Positions 25,364 to 33,761 of a stretch of DNA of 64,000 nucleotides are shown in pieces. A program made the translations under genes and the position numbers. The notes beneath the pieces were generated by a model. The model saw only the letters and a program-made list of their open reading frames with translations. It searched no databases and was not told the DNA's origin. The stretch comes from Bin5 sp965204705 (GTDB lineage Bacteria > Chloroflexota > Anaerolineae > Caldilineales > Caldilineaceae). Location of the stretch: contig OZ242006.1 of the NCBI GenBank assembly GCA_965204705.1, positions 806,001 through 870,000 of the forward strand. The letters are read 5' to 3'. Every line of letters starts with the position of its first letter. Position 1 is the stretch's first letter.

Positions 25364-26421
25364 TCGGCACGCTTGTTGTCAACGATATCAAACTCTTCTT
25401 CCGTAACCGCTTCTTCGCCATCGTCACCGCGATAGGCGTTGTATTCTATCTCGCTATCTACTTCCTCATCCCCAACCAGGTGAACGAGAGCCTTGGCGTT
25501 GCCTTTTACATCGAAGATGGGGAAGCATCGCCCCTCTTTCAAAGCCTTGCCGAAGAGCCCGGCGACTATACTCTCTTCGATACCGAGGCCGAAATGCTGA
25601 CCGCCATTGAAGAAACCGGTGACTACTTCGTCGGCCTCGCCTTCCCTTCAGGTGTGACGGCCGCGATCGCCCGCGGCGAGGAACTGGAACTGAACGCCTA
25701 CTATGCGCCCGGCGTTCCCGCCGAAGCCAAGCAGATCTTCCATGATGTGCTGGTCCTCATCGCCAACGCCGCAAATCCCGAAGTGCTTGCCAACTTTCAG
25801 CGCTTCAACGACACTGAAGTAGTGCTGGGCAACGATATGACCGGCGCGCCCCTTTCCTTCCGCGATCGAATCCTGCCTCTGATTCTGATGGCGACCGTGC
25901 TGATGGAGATTTTCGGCCTGGCGACGCTTCTGACTCGGGATATCGAGAACGGTACCGCGCGCGCCCTCATTACCGGCCCATTGCGTCTCCATGAATTCTT
26001 CGCCGGCAAGGCGCTCATGGGCATGATTCTCGCTTTCGGCCAGCTGCTCATCCTGGGTATCATCACAGGCATCCTGGGCAAAGCCCCGCTGCTGCTCCTG
26101 ACAACCATGCTGCTCGGCAGCTTCCTCATGGTCGGCATGGGCTTCTTCGTCGCCGCGATTTCCAGGAACAATGCTTCCGTACTTGCTTGGGCCGTTATCG
26201 CTCTCATCCTCATGATGATTCCGGGCCTGTCGGTCCTGCTGCCCGGCCTCGCAACCGGCTGGATGAAGGTCATCCCTTCCTACTATTATGTGGATTCTCT
26301 GCACCGCATCCTCAACTTCGGCGCGGGTTGGACAGACTTGGGTCGTAACCTTGCCTTGCTGCTTGCGGTGGGCGCGGGCACGCTCGCGATCGGAACGGCC
26401 GTAATAAGGAGTCGCTTCTAA
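25360..26421 (+). CDS. ABC-2 transporter permease 1
   Basis: 353-residue membrane subunit. One N-terminal helix (FAIVTAIGVVFYLAIYFLI), a soluble outward-facing domain of about 150 residues (VNESLGVAFYIEDGEASPLF and following), then five or six helices in the C-terminal half (LPLILMATVLMEIFGLATLL through LLLAVGAGTLAIGTAVI). This is the ABC-2/NatB-like layout. The helix pair containing REI-like RDIENGTARALITGPL is typical of the inner coupling region. Start and stop overlap both neighbours (ATGA and TAATG), so it is translated together with the ATPase and the second permease. Confidence 0.88.
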   Translation: MIGTLVVNDIKLFFRNRFFAIVTAIGVVFYLAIYFLIPNQVNESLGVAFYIEDGEASPLFQSLAEEPGDYTLFDTEAEMLTAIEETGDYFVGLAFPSGVTAAIARGEELELNAYYAPGVPAEAKQIFHDVLVLIANAANPEVLANFQRFNDTEVVLGNDMTGAPLSFRDRILPLILMATVLMEIFGLATLLTRDIENGTARALITGPLRLHEFFAGKALMGMILAFGQLLILGIITGILGKAPLLLLTTMLLGSFLMVGMGFFVAAISRNNASVLAWAVIALILMMIPGLSVLLPGLATGWMKVIPSYYYVDSLHRILNFGAGWTDLGRNLALLLAVGAGTLAIGTAVIRSRF

Positions 26422-27506
26422 TGGACATTCAACGCATCTGGATCTTGATGGGCAAGGAAGTGCGCCTCGGCGCAACCAACTTTATGACCATCTATGTGCT
26501 TGTGATGCCGGTCATAATCAGTCTGCTGGTCGCGCTCGTGTTCGGCGACCTGCTCGCGCAGACCCCGCGCCTCGGAATCTACGACGCCGGCGGCAGCGAA
26601 CGGTTTATCCAGGCCCTGCTCGATCATCCCAGCATCAACACCACCCCGTACAGCTCCGACGCCGCGCTCCAAAGCGCGGTCGAACGCGGTACCGAAGAGG
26701 CCGGCATAAGCCTGCCCGCCGGCTTCATCGAGGCCCTGGAAAGCGGTACCGAAGAGGTCCGCTATACCGTCTATCGCTGGGGAGAAGCGGGCGTTCGCAA
26801 CCTGCTCCTCTTGGAATCGACGATTGGGCGTACTCTGGTGGAGGGCGGCGGTCAAGGCTTCGATCAACTGCCCGTCAGCGTCTTGGCCAACCAGATTGGC
26901 AGCGCCAATACACTTACCTGGTCGCAGCGCCTGTTGCCCCTTTTTCTGATCATGTCTATCGTGCTGGGCGGGATGTGGCTCCCGGCAGCCTCCCTGATCG
27001 AAGAACGTGAGAAACACACGCTCGTCGCCCTGACCACGACCCCGACCTCGCTGATGGATGTCTATCTCTCCAAAACGCTCATGGGCCTCATCCTCAGTGG
27101 CATCATGGCCGTGATCATTCTCCTGCTAAACCGCGCCTTCGCCGGTGAGCTCGCCCTCCTCCTGCTCGTCATCGCTCTTGGCGGTCTGATGTCCTCCGTC
27201 TTCGGTGTCATCCTTGGTTCCGTCTCCAAGGACATGGATACCTTCATGGGCATCATCAAGGCAGTGGGCATTCTCCTTTACGCACCCGGCCTCCTCAAGA
27301 TCTTCCCGCAGGTGCCGGAATGGATCGGTCGCATCTTTCCCACCTACTACCTGATGAATCCCCTGCTTGAAATCAGCCAGAACGGGGCCGGCTTCACCGA
27401 AGTCCTGCTCGACGTCGCCGTGATGGCCGTCATCATCGCCGCGCTCCTGGTCATTCTCAGCAGCGTCATCGGCCGCCAGCAACAACAACTGGCCATGGAA
27501 TCCTGA
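26421..27506 (+). CDS. ABC-2 transporter permease 2
   Basis: 361-residue second permease of the same exporter, with the same topology: a first helix (FMTIYVLVMPVIISLLVALVF), an extracytoplasmic domain of about 140 residues (LGIYDAGGSERFIQALLDHP, GISLPAGFIEALESGTEEV) and a C-terminal helical bundle with EEREKHTLVALTTTPTSLMD, the conserved loop of this family. The ATG overlaps the previous TAA by one base. Together with the previous permease it should form a heterodimeric channel. Confidence 0.87.
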   Translation: MDIQRIWILMGKEVRLGATNFMTIYVLVMPVIISLLVALVFGDLLAQTPRLGIYDAGGSERFIQALLDHPSINTTPYSSDAALQSAVERGTEEAGISLPAGFIEALESGTEEVRYTVYRWGEAGVRNLLLLESTIGRTLVEGGGQGFDQLPVSVLANQIGSANTLTWSQRLLPLFLIMSIVLGGMWLPAASLIEEREKHTLVALTTTPTSLMDVYLSKTLMGLILSGIMAVIILLLNRAFAGELALLLLVIALGGLMSSVFGVILGSVSKDMDTFMGIIKAVGILLYAPGLLKIFPQVPEWIGRIFPTYYLMNPLLEISQNGAGFTEVLLDVAVMAVIIAALLVILSSVIGRQQQQLAMES

Positions 27507-27543
27507 ATGCCCCGCACCACCAGCCAATGAAGTTACTCTGCCG

Positions 27544-28086
27544 ATGAAAAAAATGCACGAATATGTCGAGAGTTTCGGGCTATACTGGGAAGAGGCCGGC
27601 CTGCCCCGCATGGCCGGCCGCATCCTGAGCTGGCTTCTCATCTGTGAGCCCCCGCATCAGACGATGCACGAGCTGACCGAAGCCCTGCAATCCAGCAAGT
27701 CCTCCATCAGCACCGGCACCCGTATGCTCATCCGCATGGGCATCATCGAGCGCCTGAGCATGCCCGGCCAGCGCCGCGACTACTACCGCGTCGTGCCCGA
27801 CTCTTGGTCACACATCATGGAGGAGAAGGCGAAAAAACAGTTTACCGAGCTGCGCCGTCTGTCCGAAAGGGGTCTCGATCTGCTAGACGGAGCCTCCCCC
27901 GCCCGCCGTCAACGTCTCGAAGAAATGCGCGATTACTACGTCTTCATGGAACGCGAATTCCCACTGATATTGGACCACTGGCGGGCGCACAGATCAGCCC
28001 AGATTCAGCCAGATCAGAATAGCACTGTAGCGGGTGCCACCACTTTGAAGACACCATCCAAAAGCGACGGTCAGGGAGCACAATAA
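27544..28086 (+). CDS. GbsR/MarR-family transcriptional regulator
   Basis: A 180-residue winged-helix regulator. The family signature is clear from the start: YVESFGLYWEEAGLPRMAGR, then ILSWLLICEPPHQTMHELTE, the recognition helix region SSKSSISTGTRMLIRMGIIE and wing PGQRRDYYRV. The C-terminal half is helical (FTELRRLSERGLDLLDGA) and probably binds the inducer or dimerises. It lies between two sets of exporter genes, 37 nt after the first and with its TAA overlapping the next ATG. It probably regulates its own operon in response to the exported compound. Confidence 0.9.
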   Translation: MKKMHEYVESFGLYWEEAGLPRMAGRILSWLLICEPPHQTMHELTEALQSSKSSISTGTRMLIRMGIIERLSMPGQRRDYYRVVPDSWSHIMEEKAKKQFTELRRLSERGLDLLDGASPARRQRLEEMRDYYVFMEREFPLILDHWRAHRSAQIQPDQNSTVAGATTLKTPSKSDGQGAQ

Positions 28087-28946
28087 TGCTCTCTGTCGAA
28101 AACCTCTCCTATACCTATCCCGGCGGAACACAAGCCGTGCGCGGGATCGACTTCACCATTGAGAAAGGCGAAATCTTCGGTTTTCTGGGCCCCAGCGGCG
28201 CCGGCAAAAGCACCACCCAAAAAGTGTTGATCCGCCTCCTGCGCGGCTTCCAGGGCAGCATCACCGTCCTGGACAAACCCCTGGACGAATGGGACGACAG
28301 CTACTACGAGCAGGTCGGCGTAGCCTTCGAGCTCCCCAATCACTATCAGAAGCTGACCGCCACCGAAAACCTCTCCCTCTTCCGCTCCCTTTACAGCGGT
28401 GAGACCCATGACCCGGCTAACCTGCTTGAGATGGTCGGACTCGAAGACGACGCCGATACCCGCCTCAGCCAGTTCTCCAAGGGCATGCAGATGCGCCTCA
28501 ACTTCGTGCGCGCCCTGCTACATAAGCCGGACCTGCTCTTCCTCGACGAGCCCACCACCGGCCTCGATCCCGTCAACGGCCAGAAGATCAAAGAGATCAT
28601 CCGCGCCCAGAAGGAGGCCGGCCGCACCGTCTTCCTGACCACCCACGACATGACCGTCGCCGACCAGATCTGCGACCGCGTCGCCTTCATCATCGACGGC
28701 AAAATCACCCTCATCGACTCCCCCCGCAACCTCCGCCTCCAACATGGCGAGCGTCGCGTAAGGGTCGAATATCACCAGGACGGGCTCTCCTCCCCCGCGC
28801 AGCAGGCCGAATTCTCACTGGACGGCCTGGGCGATAACAGCGAATTCCTCAATCTCCTGCGCAACAACCCCATCGAAACAATCCATACACAGGAAGCAAC
28901 CCTCGAGGACATCTTCATCGAGACGACAGGAAGGAGCCTCACGTGA
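28086..28946 (+). CDS. ABC-2-type exporter ATP-binding protein 2
   Basis: 286-residue ATPase with Walker A GPSGAGKST, signature FSKGMQMRLNFVRALLHKP, Walker B LLFLDEPTTGLDPVN and H-loop TTHDM. It is related to but distinct from the first ATPase of this operon; notable differences are KSTTQKVLIRLLRG after Walker A and EQVGVAFELPNHYQKL at the Q-loop. The ATG overlaps the regulator's stop and its own TGA overlaps the next GTG start. With the two following permeases it matches the ATPase-permease-permease set used by fluoroquinolone-type exporters. Confidence 0.92.
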   Translation: MLSVENLSYTYPGGTQAVRGIDFTIEKGEIFGFLGPSGAGKSTTQKVLIRLLRGFQGSITVLDKPLDEWDDSYYEQVGVAFELPNHYQKLTATENLSLFRSLYSGETHDPANLLEMVGLEDDADTRLSQFSKGMQMRLNFVRALLHKPDLLFLDEPTTGLDPVNGQKIKEIIRAQKEAGRTVFLTTHDMTVADQICDRVAFIIDGKITLIDSPRNLRLQHGERRVRVEYHQDGLSSPAQQAEFSLDGLGDNSEFLNLLRNNPIETIHTQEATLEDIFIETTGRSLT

Positions 28947-29644
28947 GCCGCCTGCTCACGCTCCTGCGCTGGGAAACCACCATTCAGTTTCGCTTGGGCA
29001 TTTTCTACGCCGCCGCCGCAGTCGCCGCCATGTGGGCGCTCATTCTCATCTGGCTTCCCGATGCCGGTATCGAACCCGTGCTCGTCTCAATCCATTTCAT
29101 CGATCTGGGCGTCTTCGGCTTCTTCTTCATGCCCGGCATCTACTATCTGGAAAAGGGCGATCGGGTCCTGGAAGGCCTGGTCGTAACGCCGCTGCGCACC
29201 TGGGAGTACCTGTCGGTCAAAGTCGCCGTTCTCTCCTTGGCAGCCTTCGCCGTCGGCGCCGCGGTTACGCTCATCGTTTACGGTACTGCACTCAACTGGC
29301 TGTGGTTCACCATCGGCATCCTGGCCATGTCCTACCCCATATCCCTGCTTGGATTTGTCATCGCCGCCCGCTTCAACGGCATCAGCGAATATCTCGTGCC
29401 TGGCGCCCTGATCCTTGCCATTCTTCAAATCCCGTTACTCACCTACTTTGATATCGTTCCGCCCCCGCTGCTCTACATCCTCCCCAGCGGCCCGGGCATG
29501 ATCTTTCTGAACGCAGCCTTCGCCAGCGTCCCTCTCTGGCTACTCATCTTCGCACTGCTCTATACCTGCCTTCTCTTCGTCGCCGGAACCCGCCTGGCTC
29601 AGCGGACACTGCAGCAGGTCATCGCCCGTCAGGTTGGCGGCTAA
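28943..29644 (+). CDS. ABC transporter permease 3 (short ABC-2 type)
   Basis: 233-residue membrane protein with six hydrophobic helices and no large outer domain: GIFYAAAAVAAMWALILIWL, LGVFGFFFMPGIYYLEKGD, then the loop RVLEGLVVTPLRTWEYLS that is typical of ABC-2 exporters, followed by four more helices. It starts with GTG overlapping the ATPase stop (GTGA). The size and the partner genes resemble the permeases of mycobacterial fluoroquinolone exporters. That is a family comparison and does not show drug export here. Confidence 0.82.
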   Translation: MSRLLTLLRWETTIQFRLGIFYAAAAVAAMWALILIWLPDAGIEPVLVSIHFIDLGVFGFFFMPGIYYLEKGDRVLEGLVVTPLRTWEYLSVKVAVLSLAAFAVGAAVTLIVYGTALNWLWFTIGILAMSYPISLLGFVIAARFNGISEYLVPGALILAILQIPLLTYFDIVPPPLLYILPSGPGMIFLNAAFASVPLWLLIFALLYTCLLFVAGTRLAQRTLQQVIARQVGG

Positions 29645-29701
29645 GTACGGAATCCAATAACCGCCGCAAGTAACGACCAAGTACTACGTCAGGAGCGACC
29701 A

Positions 29702-30430
29702 ATGGGCGTTTTCGCCACAATCGGACGCAGTGATCTCCTCAACTTTCGGCGGGATTCAATGCTGCAGTTCTTGCTCATATATCCCCTCATCCTGGGCGGC
29801 ATTCTGCGTTTGCTCCTGCCCTGGGTACAGTCCGGCCTCAAGGAAAGCATCGGCTTCGATCTCGGCGAATATCTTCTCCTGCTGGTCAGCTTCTTCGGCC
29901 TGCTGATCATCCCCCAGCTCGTGGGCTTCCTGGTCGGCACATTCCTCCTCGACGAAAAGGACCAGGACACACTGACCGCCCTCATGGTGACGCCCATGCC
30001 AATCCGCGCCTACGCCCTCTATCGTGCCTTGACCCCCGCCCTTGTCACGGTACTGGGCATCCTCGTGGTCGTTCCCTTCATCAACATTCTCGTGCTTCCC
30101 TTCGACAAGCTGCTCCCGCTGGCCATCTCCGCCGCGCCCCTCGGCCCGATGATGGCCCTTCTCATCGCCGCCCTGGCCAAAAATAAAGTCGAAGGACTCG
30201 CAGTGATGAAAGGTCTGGGCATCTTTCTTCTTGTTCCAATCGCGGCCTGGTTCGTTCCCGAACCCTGGCAGTGGGTCCTGGGCGTCTTTCCCACCTACTG
30301 GGCGGCAAAAGGATACTGGCTCGCCTTCGCCGGAGAGCCATACCTCTGGGTCGCGGCCTTCGGCTTCCTCTACACCTGCGCAATCGTGTTCGTTCTCCTG
30401 CGCCGTTTCCAGTCCTCTCTCTACATGTAA
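29702..30430 (+). CDS. ABC transporter permease 4 (short ABC-2 type)
   Basis: 242-residue membrane protein with six helices (LQFLLIYPLILGGILRLLLP, YLLLLVSFFGLLIIPQLVGF and four more) and the loop LLDEKDQDTLTALMVTPMPI that corresponds to the one in the preceding permease. It is the last gene of the operon; 57 bp separate it from the previous permease. A GC-rich terminator hairpin follows 36 bp after the stop. Confidence 0.82.
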   Translation: MGVFATIGRSDLLNFRRDSMLQFLLIYPLILGGILRLLLPWVQSGLKESIGFDLGEYLLLLVSFFGLLIIPQLVGFLVGTFLLDEKDQDTLTALMVTPMPIRAYALYRALTPALVTVLGILVVVPFINILVLPFDKLLPLAISAAPLGPMMALLIAALAKNKVEGLAVMKGLGIFLLVPIAAWFVPEPWQWVLGVFPTYWAAKGYWLAFAGEPYLWVAAFGFLYTCAIVFVLLRRFQSSLYM

Positions 30431-30460
30431 CCCGGCGACACGCCCGAAGCATAGGTCAAT

Positions 30461-30505
30461 AAAAGAGCGACCGCCAAGAGGTTATCCCCCCGGCGGTCGC
30501 TTTCC
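30461..30505. terminator. Bidirectional intrinsic terminator between convergent genes
   Basis: AGCGACCGCC (30466-30475) pairs perfectly with GGCGGTCGCT (30492-30501). AAAAG precedes and CTTT follows, so both strands end in short T-runs, CTTTT on the minus strand. It separates the export operon from the convergent Rieske oxygenase gene. Confidence 0.75.
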
Positions 30506-30547
30506 CGTTCCCTATGAAGTTTGCCCCTACAAACCATTACCTACAAC

Positions 30548-30575
30548 CCACTGACCACCGACCACTGATCACTGC
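30548..30575. repeat. Heptamer array overlapping the Rieske oxygenase stop codon
   Basis: CCACTGA, CCACCGA, CCACTGA, TCACTGC. The TGA stop of the minus-strand oxygenase gene is the complement of TCA in the last heptamer. Confidence 0.85.
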
Positions 30576-31723
30576 CTTTCGCCCTCCATCCAGTCCATCA
30601 CCAGCTCCTGATGTTGCCGCACACCAGCTTCCCCCTTTGAGGCAGAAGGACCATGCTCGAAGTAAGGGCTCGCAAGCGACCGCTGCTGCTGTTCGCACGC
30701 GTAAATGTCCTCCTGCATGAAGTCGCCGGAGGCCATTGGATCGCCGGCGTCACCGCTGTCATACTTGCCCCGCACCCGCTTCGCCCAAAAGTTGTAAGAA
30801 CGGATCGACTGCGAAGCGAACGCCAGCACCGAAGCGTCAGCCACTTTCGTGCGGGTGACGACCCGCGTGCGGTCGGGCGCCAGCGGCGTCACATGAAACA
30901 CCGACCAGGAGTCCTCATTCTCTGCCAGTCCAATGCCCGGAAACAGCATCGGCACCCACGCGCCCGCCTGCTCGGCCGGTACAACCAGCGGCGACGGCGC
31001 GTTCCTCTCCACGTCCGCCGCGTATTCCGGACTGAGCGGCTCCCAAAAGAAGAAATGCGGCCCGACGAAACCGGATTCGATGCGCTTGTGATCGTACATC
31101 GACAACGTACCGGAGTGCAGATGCGCCAGGTGATAACCGTCAATATAGTTCTCAACCACTATCTTCCAGTTGGCGGCAATTTCGTATTCGGTGCGTCCCT
31201 TCTTGTACTCCACCAACTCTTCGATCTTGTGAGGGCCAAGGCGGGGTTCCACGCCGCCAAACCATTCCTCCACAGGTTCGGCGTTCTCGTCAGGATGGAC
31301 CCACAGCATGCCCCTCCAGCTGGCCACCGACGCCTTCTTCAGCCCGAGACTCCCCATATCCAAATCAGGAAACTGGTTTTTCCTGTCCGGAACGGACAGC
31401 AGACAACCCTCCAGACTGTATGTCCAGTCGTGGTAGGGACAGGTGATGACCTTCTTCGTGTTGCCGACGGCACGCAGCAGCTGCGTCCCCCGGTGACGGC
31501 AGATATTGTGAAAGGCCCGCAGCTGCCCGTCCTCACCCATCACGATAAAAATGTTGTTCAACCCCGCCTGCACCGCTACATACTGCCCCGGTTCGCTGAT
31601 GTCCCCGACCAGGCCCGCAAAAGCCCACGTTCGCGAAAATATCCTCTCCTGCTCGCGATTGAACCACTCCTGGGATGTATATGCTTCGATCGGCAAGACC
31701 GGCATGGTCCTGTTGCTTTTCAT
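30569..31723 (-). CDS. Rieske non-heme iron oxygenase, alpha subunit
   Basis: Terminal oxygenase of the ring-hydroxylating family, 384 residues from the ATG at 31723 (the open frame extends 20 codons further). The Rieske cluster is bound by C75-R-H77 (CRHRGTQL) and C95-P-Y-H98 (CPYHDWTY). The catalytic iron site is in VENYIDGYHLAHLHSGTL, with the conserved Asp and two His; the third carboxylate ligand should be in the C-terminal third. The start AYTSQEWFNREQERIFSRTW is typical. No beta subunit, ferredoxin or reductase gene is adjacent, which fits the single-subunit type acting on quaternary amines or small aromatics. The substrate is not predictable from this view. Confidence 0.92.
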   Translation of the reverse strand: MKSNRTMPVLPIEAYTSQEWFNREQERIFSRTWAFAGLVGDISEPGQYVAVQAGLNNIFIVMGEDGQLRAFHNICRHRGTQLLRAVGNTKKVITCPYHDWTYSLEGCLLSVPDRKNQFPDLDMGSLGLKKASVASWRGMLWVHPDENAEPVEEWFGGVEPRLGPHKIEELVEYKKGRTEYEIAANWKIVVENYIDGYHLAHLHSGTLSMYDHKRIESGFVGPHFFFWEPLSPEYAADVERNAPSPLVVPAEQAGAWVPMLFPGIGLAENEDSWSVFHVTPLAPDRTRVVTRTKVADASVLAFASQSIRSYNFWAKRVRGKYDSGDAGDPMASGDFMQEDIYACEQQQRSLASPYFEHGPSASKGEAGVRQHQELVMDWMEGERQ

Positions 31724-32097
31724 TCGAGATGCTTCCTTTCCCTTGGATGACCCATCGTGTCCCTCTCGTTCTGCCTGCAACACCGGCTTAGTCGTTTCGA
31801 GGTTAACACAGGTGACCTTAAGCCTATAGTCGGACCTCTCGTCCGCACTTACGTAATACGAAATGAAGTATAGGGCGTTTCAAACCAGGAAATCTCCTCA
31901 GTAATAGCCAGTTTCCTCTTCCCACTGACAAAATCCTCTCTATGATACCCAAAAAGTCCTCTGCACATGGAAGGCTATGGGCCCCTTCTTTGAGACCGCG
32001 CACTGAATGTGTCATAGTAGGGACGTGCTGATTCGTTCAAAAGGAACCTATAATGTGCGCATATCTTGGAATCGCTGGGTCCTGAAGGGAGAAAGTC
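31724..32097. other. Divergent intergenic region with a plus-strand -10 element
   Basis: 374 bp between divergent genes, visibly AT-richer to the right. TATAAT at 32049-32054 (context CCTATAATGTGCGC) lies 44 bp before the next ATG; the same TATAATGTGCGC string occurs before the binding-protein gene at 55770. No good -35 is seen. No gene is supported. Confidence 0.5.
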
Positions 32098-32457
32098 ATG
32101 TCTGTAGAAACTGAATTGAGCGAAATTCCGCAGGATGAAGATGCCGAAAGTAAGCGGAAAAGGCGGGAGGCAAGAAACGAAAGATTGAGAGCAGAAGATG
32201 AAGCTGCGTTCGAGAGAAACTTTGAGAGGATTGCAGACGAGATGCGTTTAGAGGGAGCAACGGATGAGGAAATATTGAGAAAGCGACACGCCGCTCGACG
32301 TCTAAGTGGGCCTATCGGAACACATGTCTGGCACGCAGACGGGACACCATATTCCGAAGAAGACTATATTCGAGCCGGAATGGAAGTTCCGCTCGATGTC
32401 GATGAACAGAAGCCTATACTGGTGGTTCCGCGCAATAGTGAAGACTCGGATCTGTAG
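32098..32457 (+). CDS. Charged hypothetical protein
   Basis: 119 residues, highly charged. The N-terminal half (DAESKRKRREARNERLRAED, EAAFERNFERIADEMRLEG) is strongly helical and probably a coiled coil; the C-terminal half (GPIGTHVWHADGTPYSEEDY, VDEQKPILVVPRN) looks like a short beta unit. GGGAG lies 7 nt before the ATG. Base composition is lower in GC than the neighbours. No family is recognised; the size and charge would suit an antitoxin or regulatory protein, but there is no partner ORF. Confidence 0.6.
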   Translation: MSVETELSEIPQDEDAESKRKRREARNERLRAEDEAAFERNFERIADEMRLEGATDEEILRKRHAARRLSGPIGTHVWHADGTPYSEEDYIRAGMEVPLDVDEQKPILVVPRNSEDSDL

Positions 32458-32484
32458 ACCAGGAGAGTGATGAAGGATCACATG

Positions 32485-33696
32485 TCATCCGCCCACCTCG
32501 CGCCGCACAATCTCAGCCGCCGCGTCCAGCACATCCGCCAGCTTCTCCTCCGCCACACCACCGCCCTGGGCAAAATCTGGCCGCCCCCCGCCCCCGCCGC
32601 CGAACTCCCTCAACGTGTCCCGCAACAGATTGCCAACGTGCACCGAACAGTCCTTTGAACGGGCAAATACTACCGTCCCCTTACCCCCTCGCGCACACCC
32701 AAGCAGCGCCACAACACCAGGCCCATCGACGAGCGCATGCGCCAGCCTCTGCATCGCCGCCGGCTCACTATCCGCCGCCTCCCGCACCACCAGCCGCACC
32801 CCGCCTGCGGCCTCTGCCTCCGCCAGCAGTTCACGCGCCTGGTACTCGACAAGCCCTTCCCGCAGCGCCTTCACCTCCCTCTCCGCACCACGCAGCGCCT
32901 CCTGCTGTTTCGCCACCAGCTCTGGCACATCATGCACGCCGCTATCCAGCAGACCGGCCGTCTCCGCCAGCAACCCGCGCCGGGCCGCCGCATCCGCCAG
33001 CGCCCGCCGTCCGCACACAAAATGAACGCGGCTCCTGCCCCGATGCTTCTCAATCCGCACCAGCGAAATCAACCCGATCTCCCCCGCCCGCCGCACATGC
33101 GTACCCCCGCATGCCGACCAGTCGAACTTGTCGATCTCCACAATGCGCGTCATGCCCTGCACCGTAGGGGCGCGGCGCAACGGTACGCGTTCCCGCTCGT
33201 CTTCGTTTACCCAATAGGCGCGGATCGGCCGGTTCTGCCACACGATCTCATTGGCCGCCGTCTCAACAGCCACCATCTGTGACGCAGAAAGCGGCGGACC
33301 GTCCAGGTCAACCGTGTTCAGTACATCACCGAAGTGAACACTCACCGTCTCCAGTCCCATACGCCGGTAAAATACCTGGGAGAGCAGATGCTGACCGGAG
33401 TGCTGCTGCATATGATCATAACGCCGCGGCCAACTGATCTCCCCGTCTACGTTCACAGTCTCCTCAGGCAGCGCATCCGCCAGCACATGCAGCACAGCGC
33501 CGTCCTCCCCCACCTGAACGTTGACCACCGCCGTGCCGTTCAGGCTGCCGGTGTCATGCGGCTGGCCGCCCGATGTCGGGTAGAACGCCGAGCTGTCCAG
33601 CCGAACCGCCGGTCGACCCTGATGCGTCAATCTCTCGGTCACCTGCGCCGTGAATCTGGTGCGGTAGGCCTCTTCGTAATAGAGTCTCTCGTTCAT
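32485..33696 (-). CDS. Alanyl-tRNA editing protein (AlaX-like with DHHA1 domain)
   Basis: Stand-alone trans-editing factor that hydrolyses mischarged Ser- or Gly-tRNA(Ala). The 403-residue product has the beta-barrel entry SAFYPTSGGQPHDTG, zinc/editing ligands H99-x3-H103 (QQHSGQHLL) and C196/H200 (DWSACGGTHV), a coiled-coil linker (ELVAKQQEALRGAEREVKAL) and a C-terminal DHHA1 domain with GGGGGGRPDFAQGGG. This is the long AlaX architecture lacking the catalytic synthetase core. It converges with the charged hypothetical gene. The 65 bp upstream separate it from recF on the same strand. Confidence 0.92.
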   Translation of the reverse strand: MNERLYYEEAYRTRFTAQVTERLTHQGRPAVRLDSSAFYPTSGGQPHDTGSLNGTAVVNVQVGEDGAVLHVLADALPEETVNVDGEISWPRRYDHMQQHSGQHLLSQVFYRRMGLETVSVHFGDVLNTVDLDGPPLSASQMVAVETAANEIVWQNRPIRAYWVNEDERERVPLRRAPTVQGMTRIVEIDKFDWSACGGTHVRRAGEIGLISLVRIEKHRGRSRVHFVCGRRALADAAARRGLLAETAGLLDSGVHDVPELVAKQQEALRGAEREVKALREGLVEYQARELLAEAEAAGGVRLVVREAADSEPAAMQRLAHALVDGPGVVALLGCARGGKGTVVFARSKDCSVHVGNLLRDTLREFGGGGGGRPDFAQGGGVAEEKLADVLDAAAEIVRREVGG

Positions 33697-33761
33697 AAAG
33701 TTGGTATATGTGGGAAAGGAGTAGGATGTTGTTCACGGTCGGCGCCCGCGTTCGTATCAGA

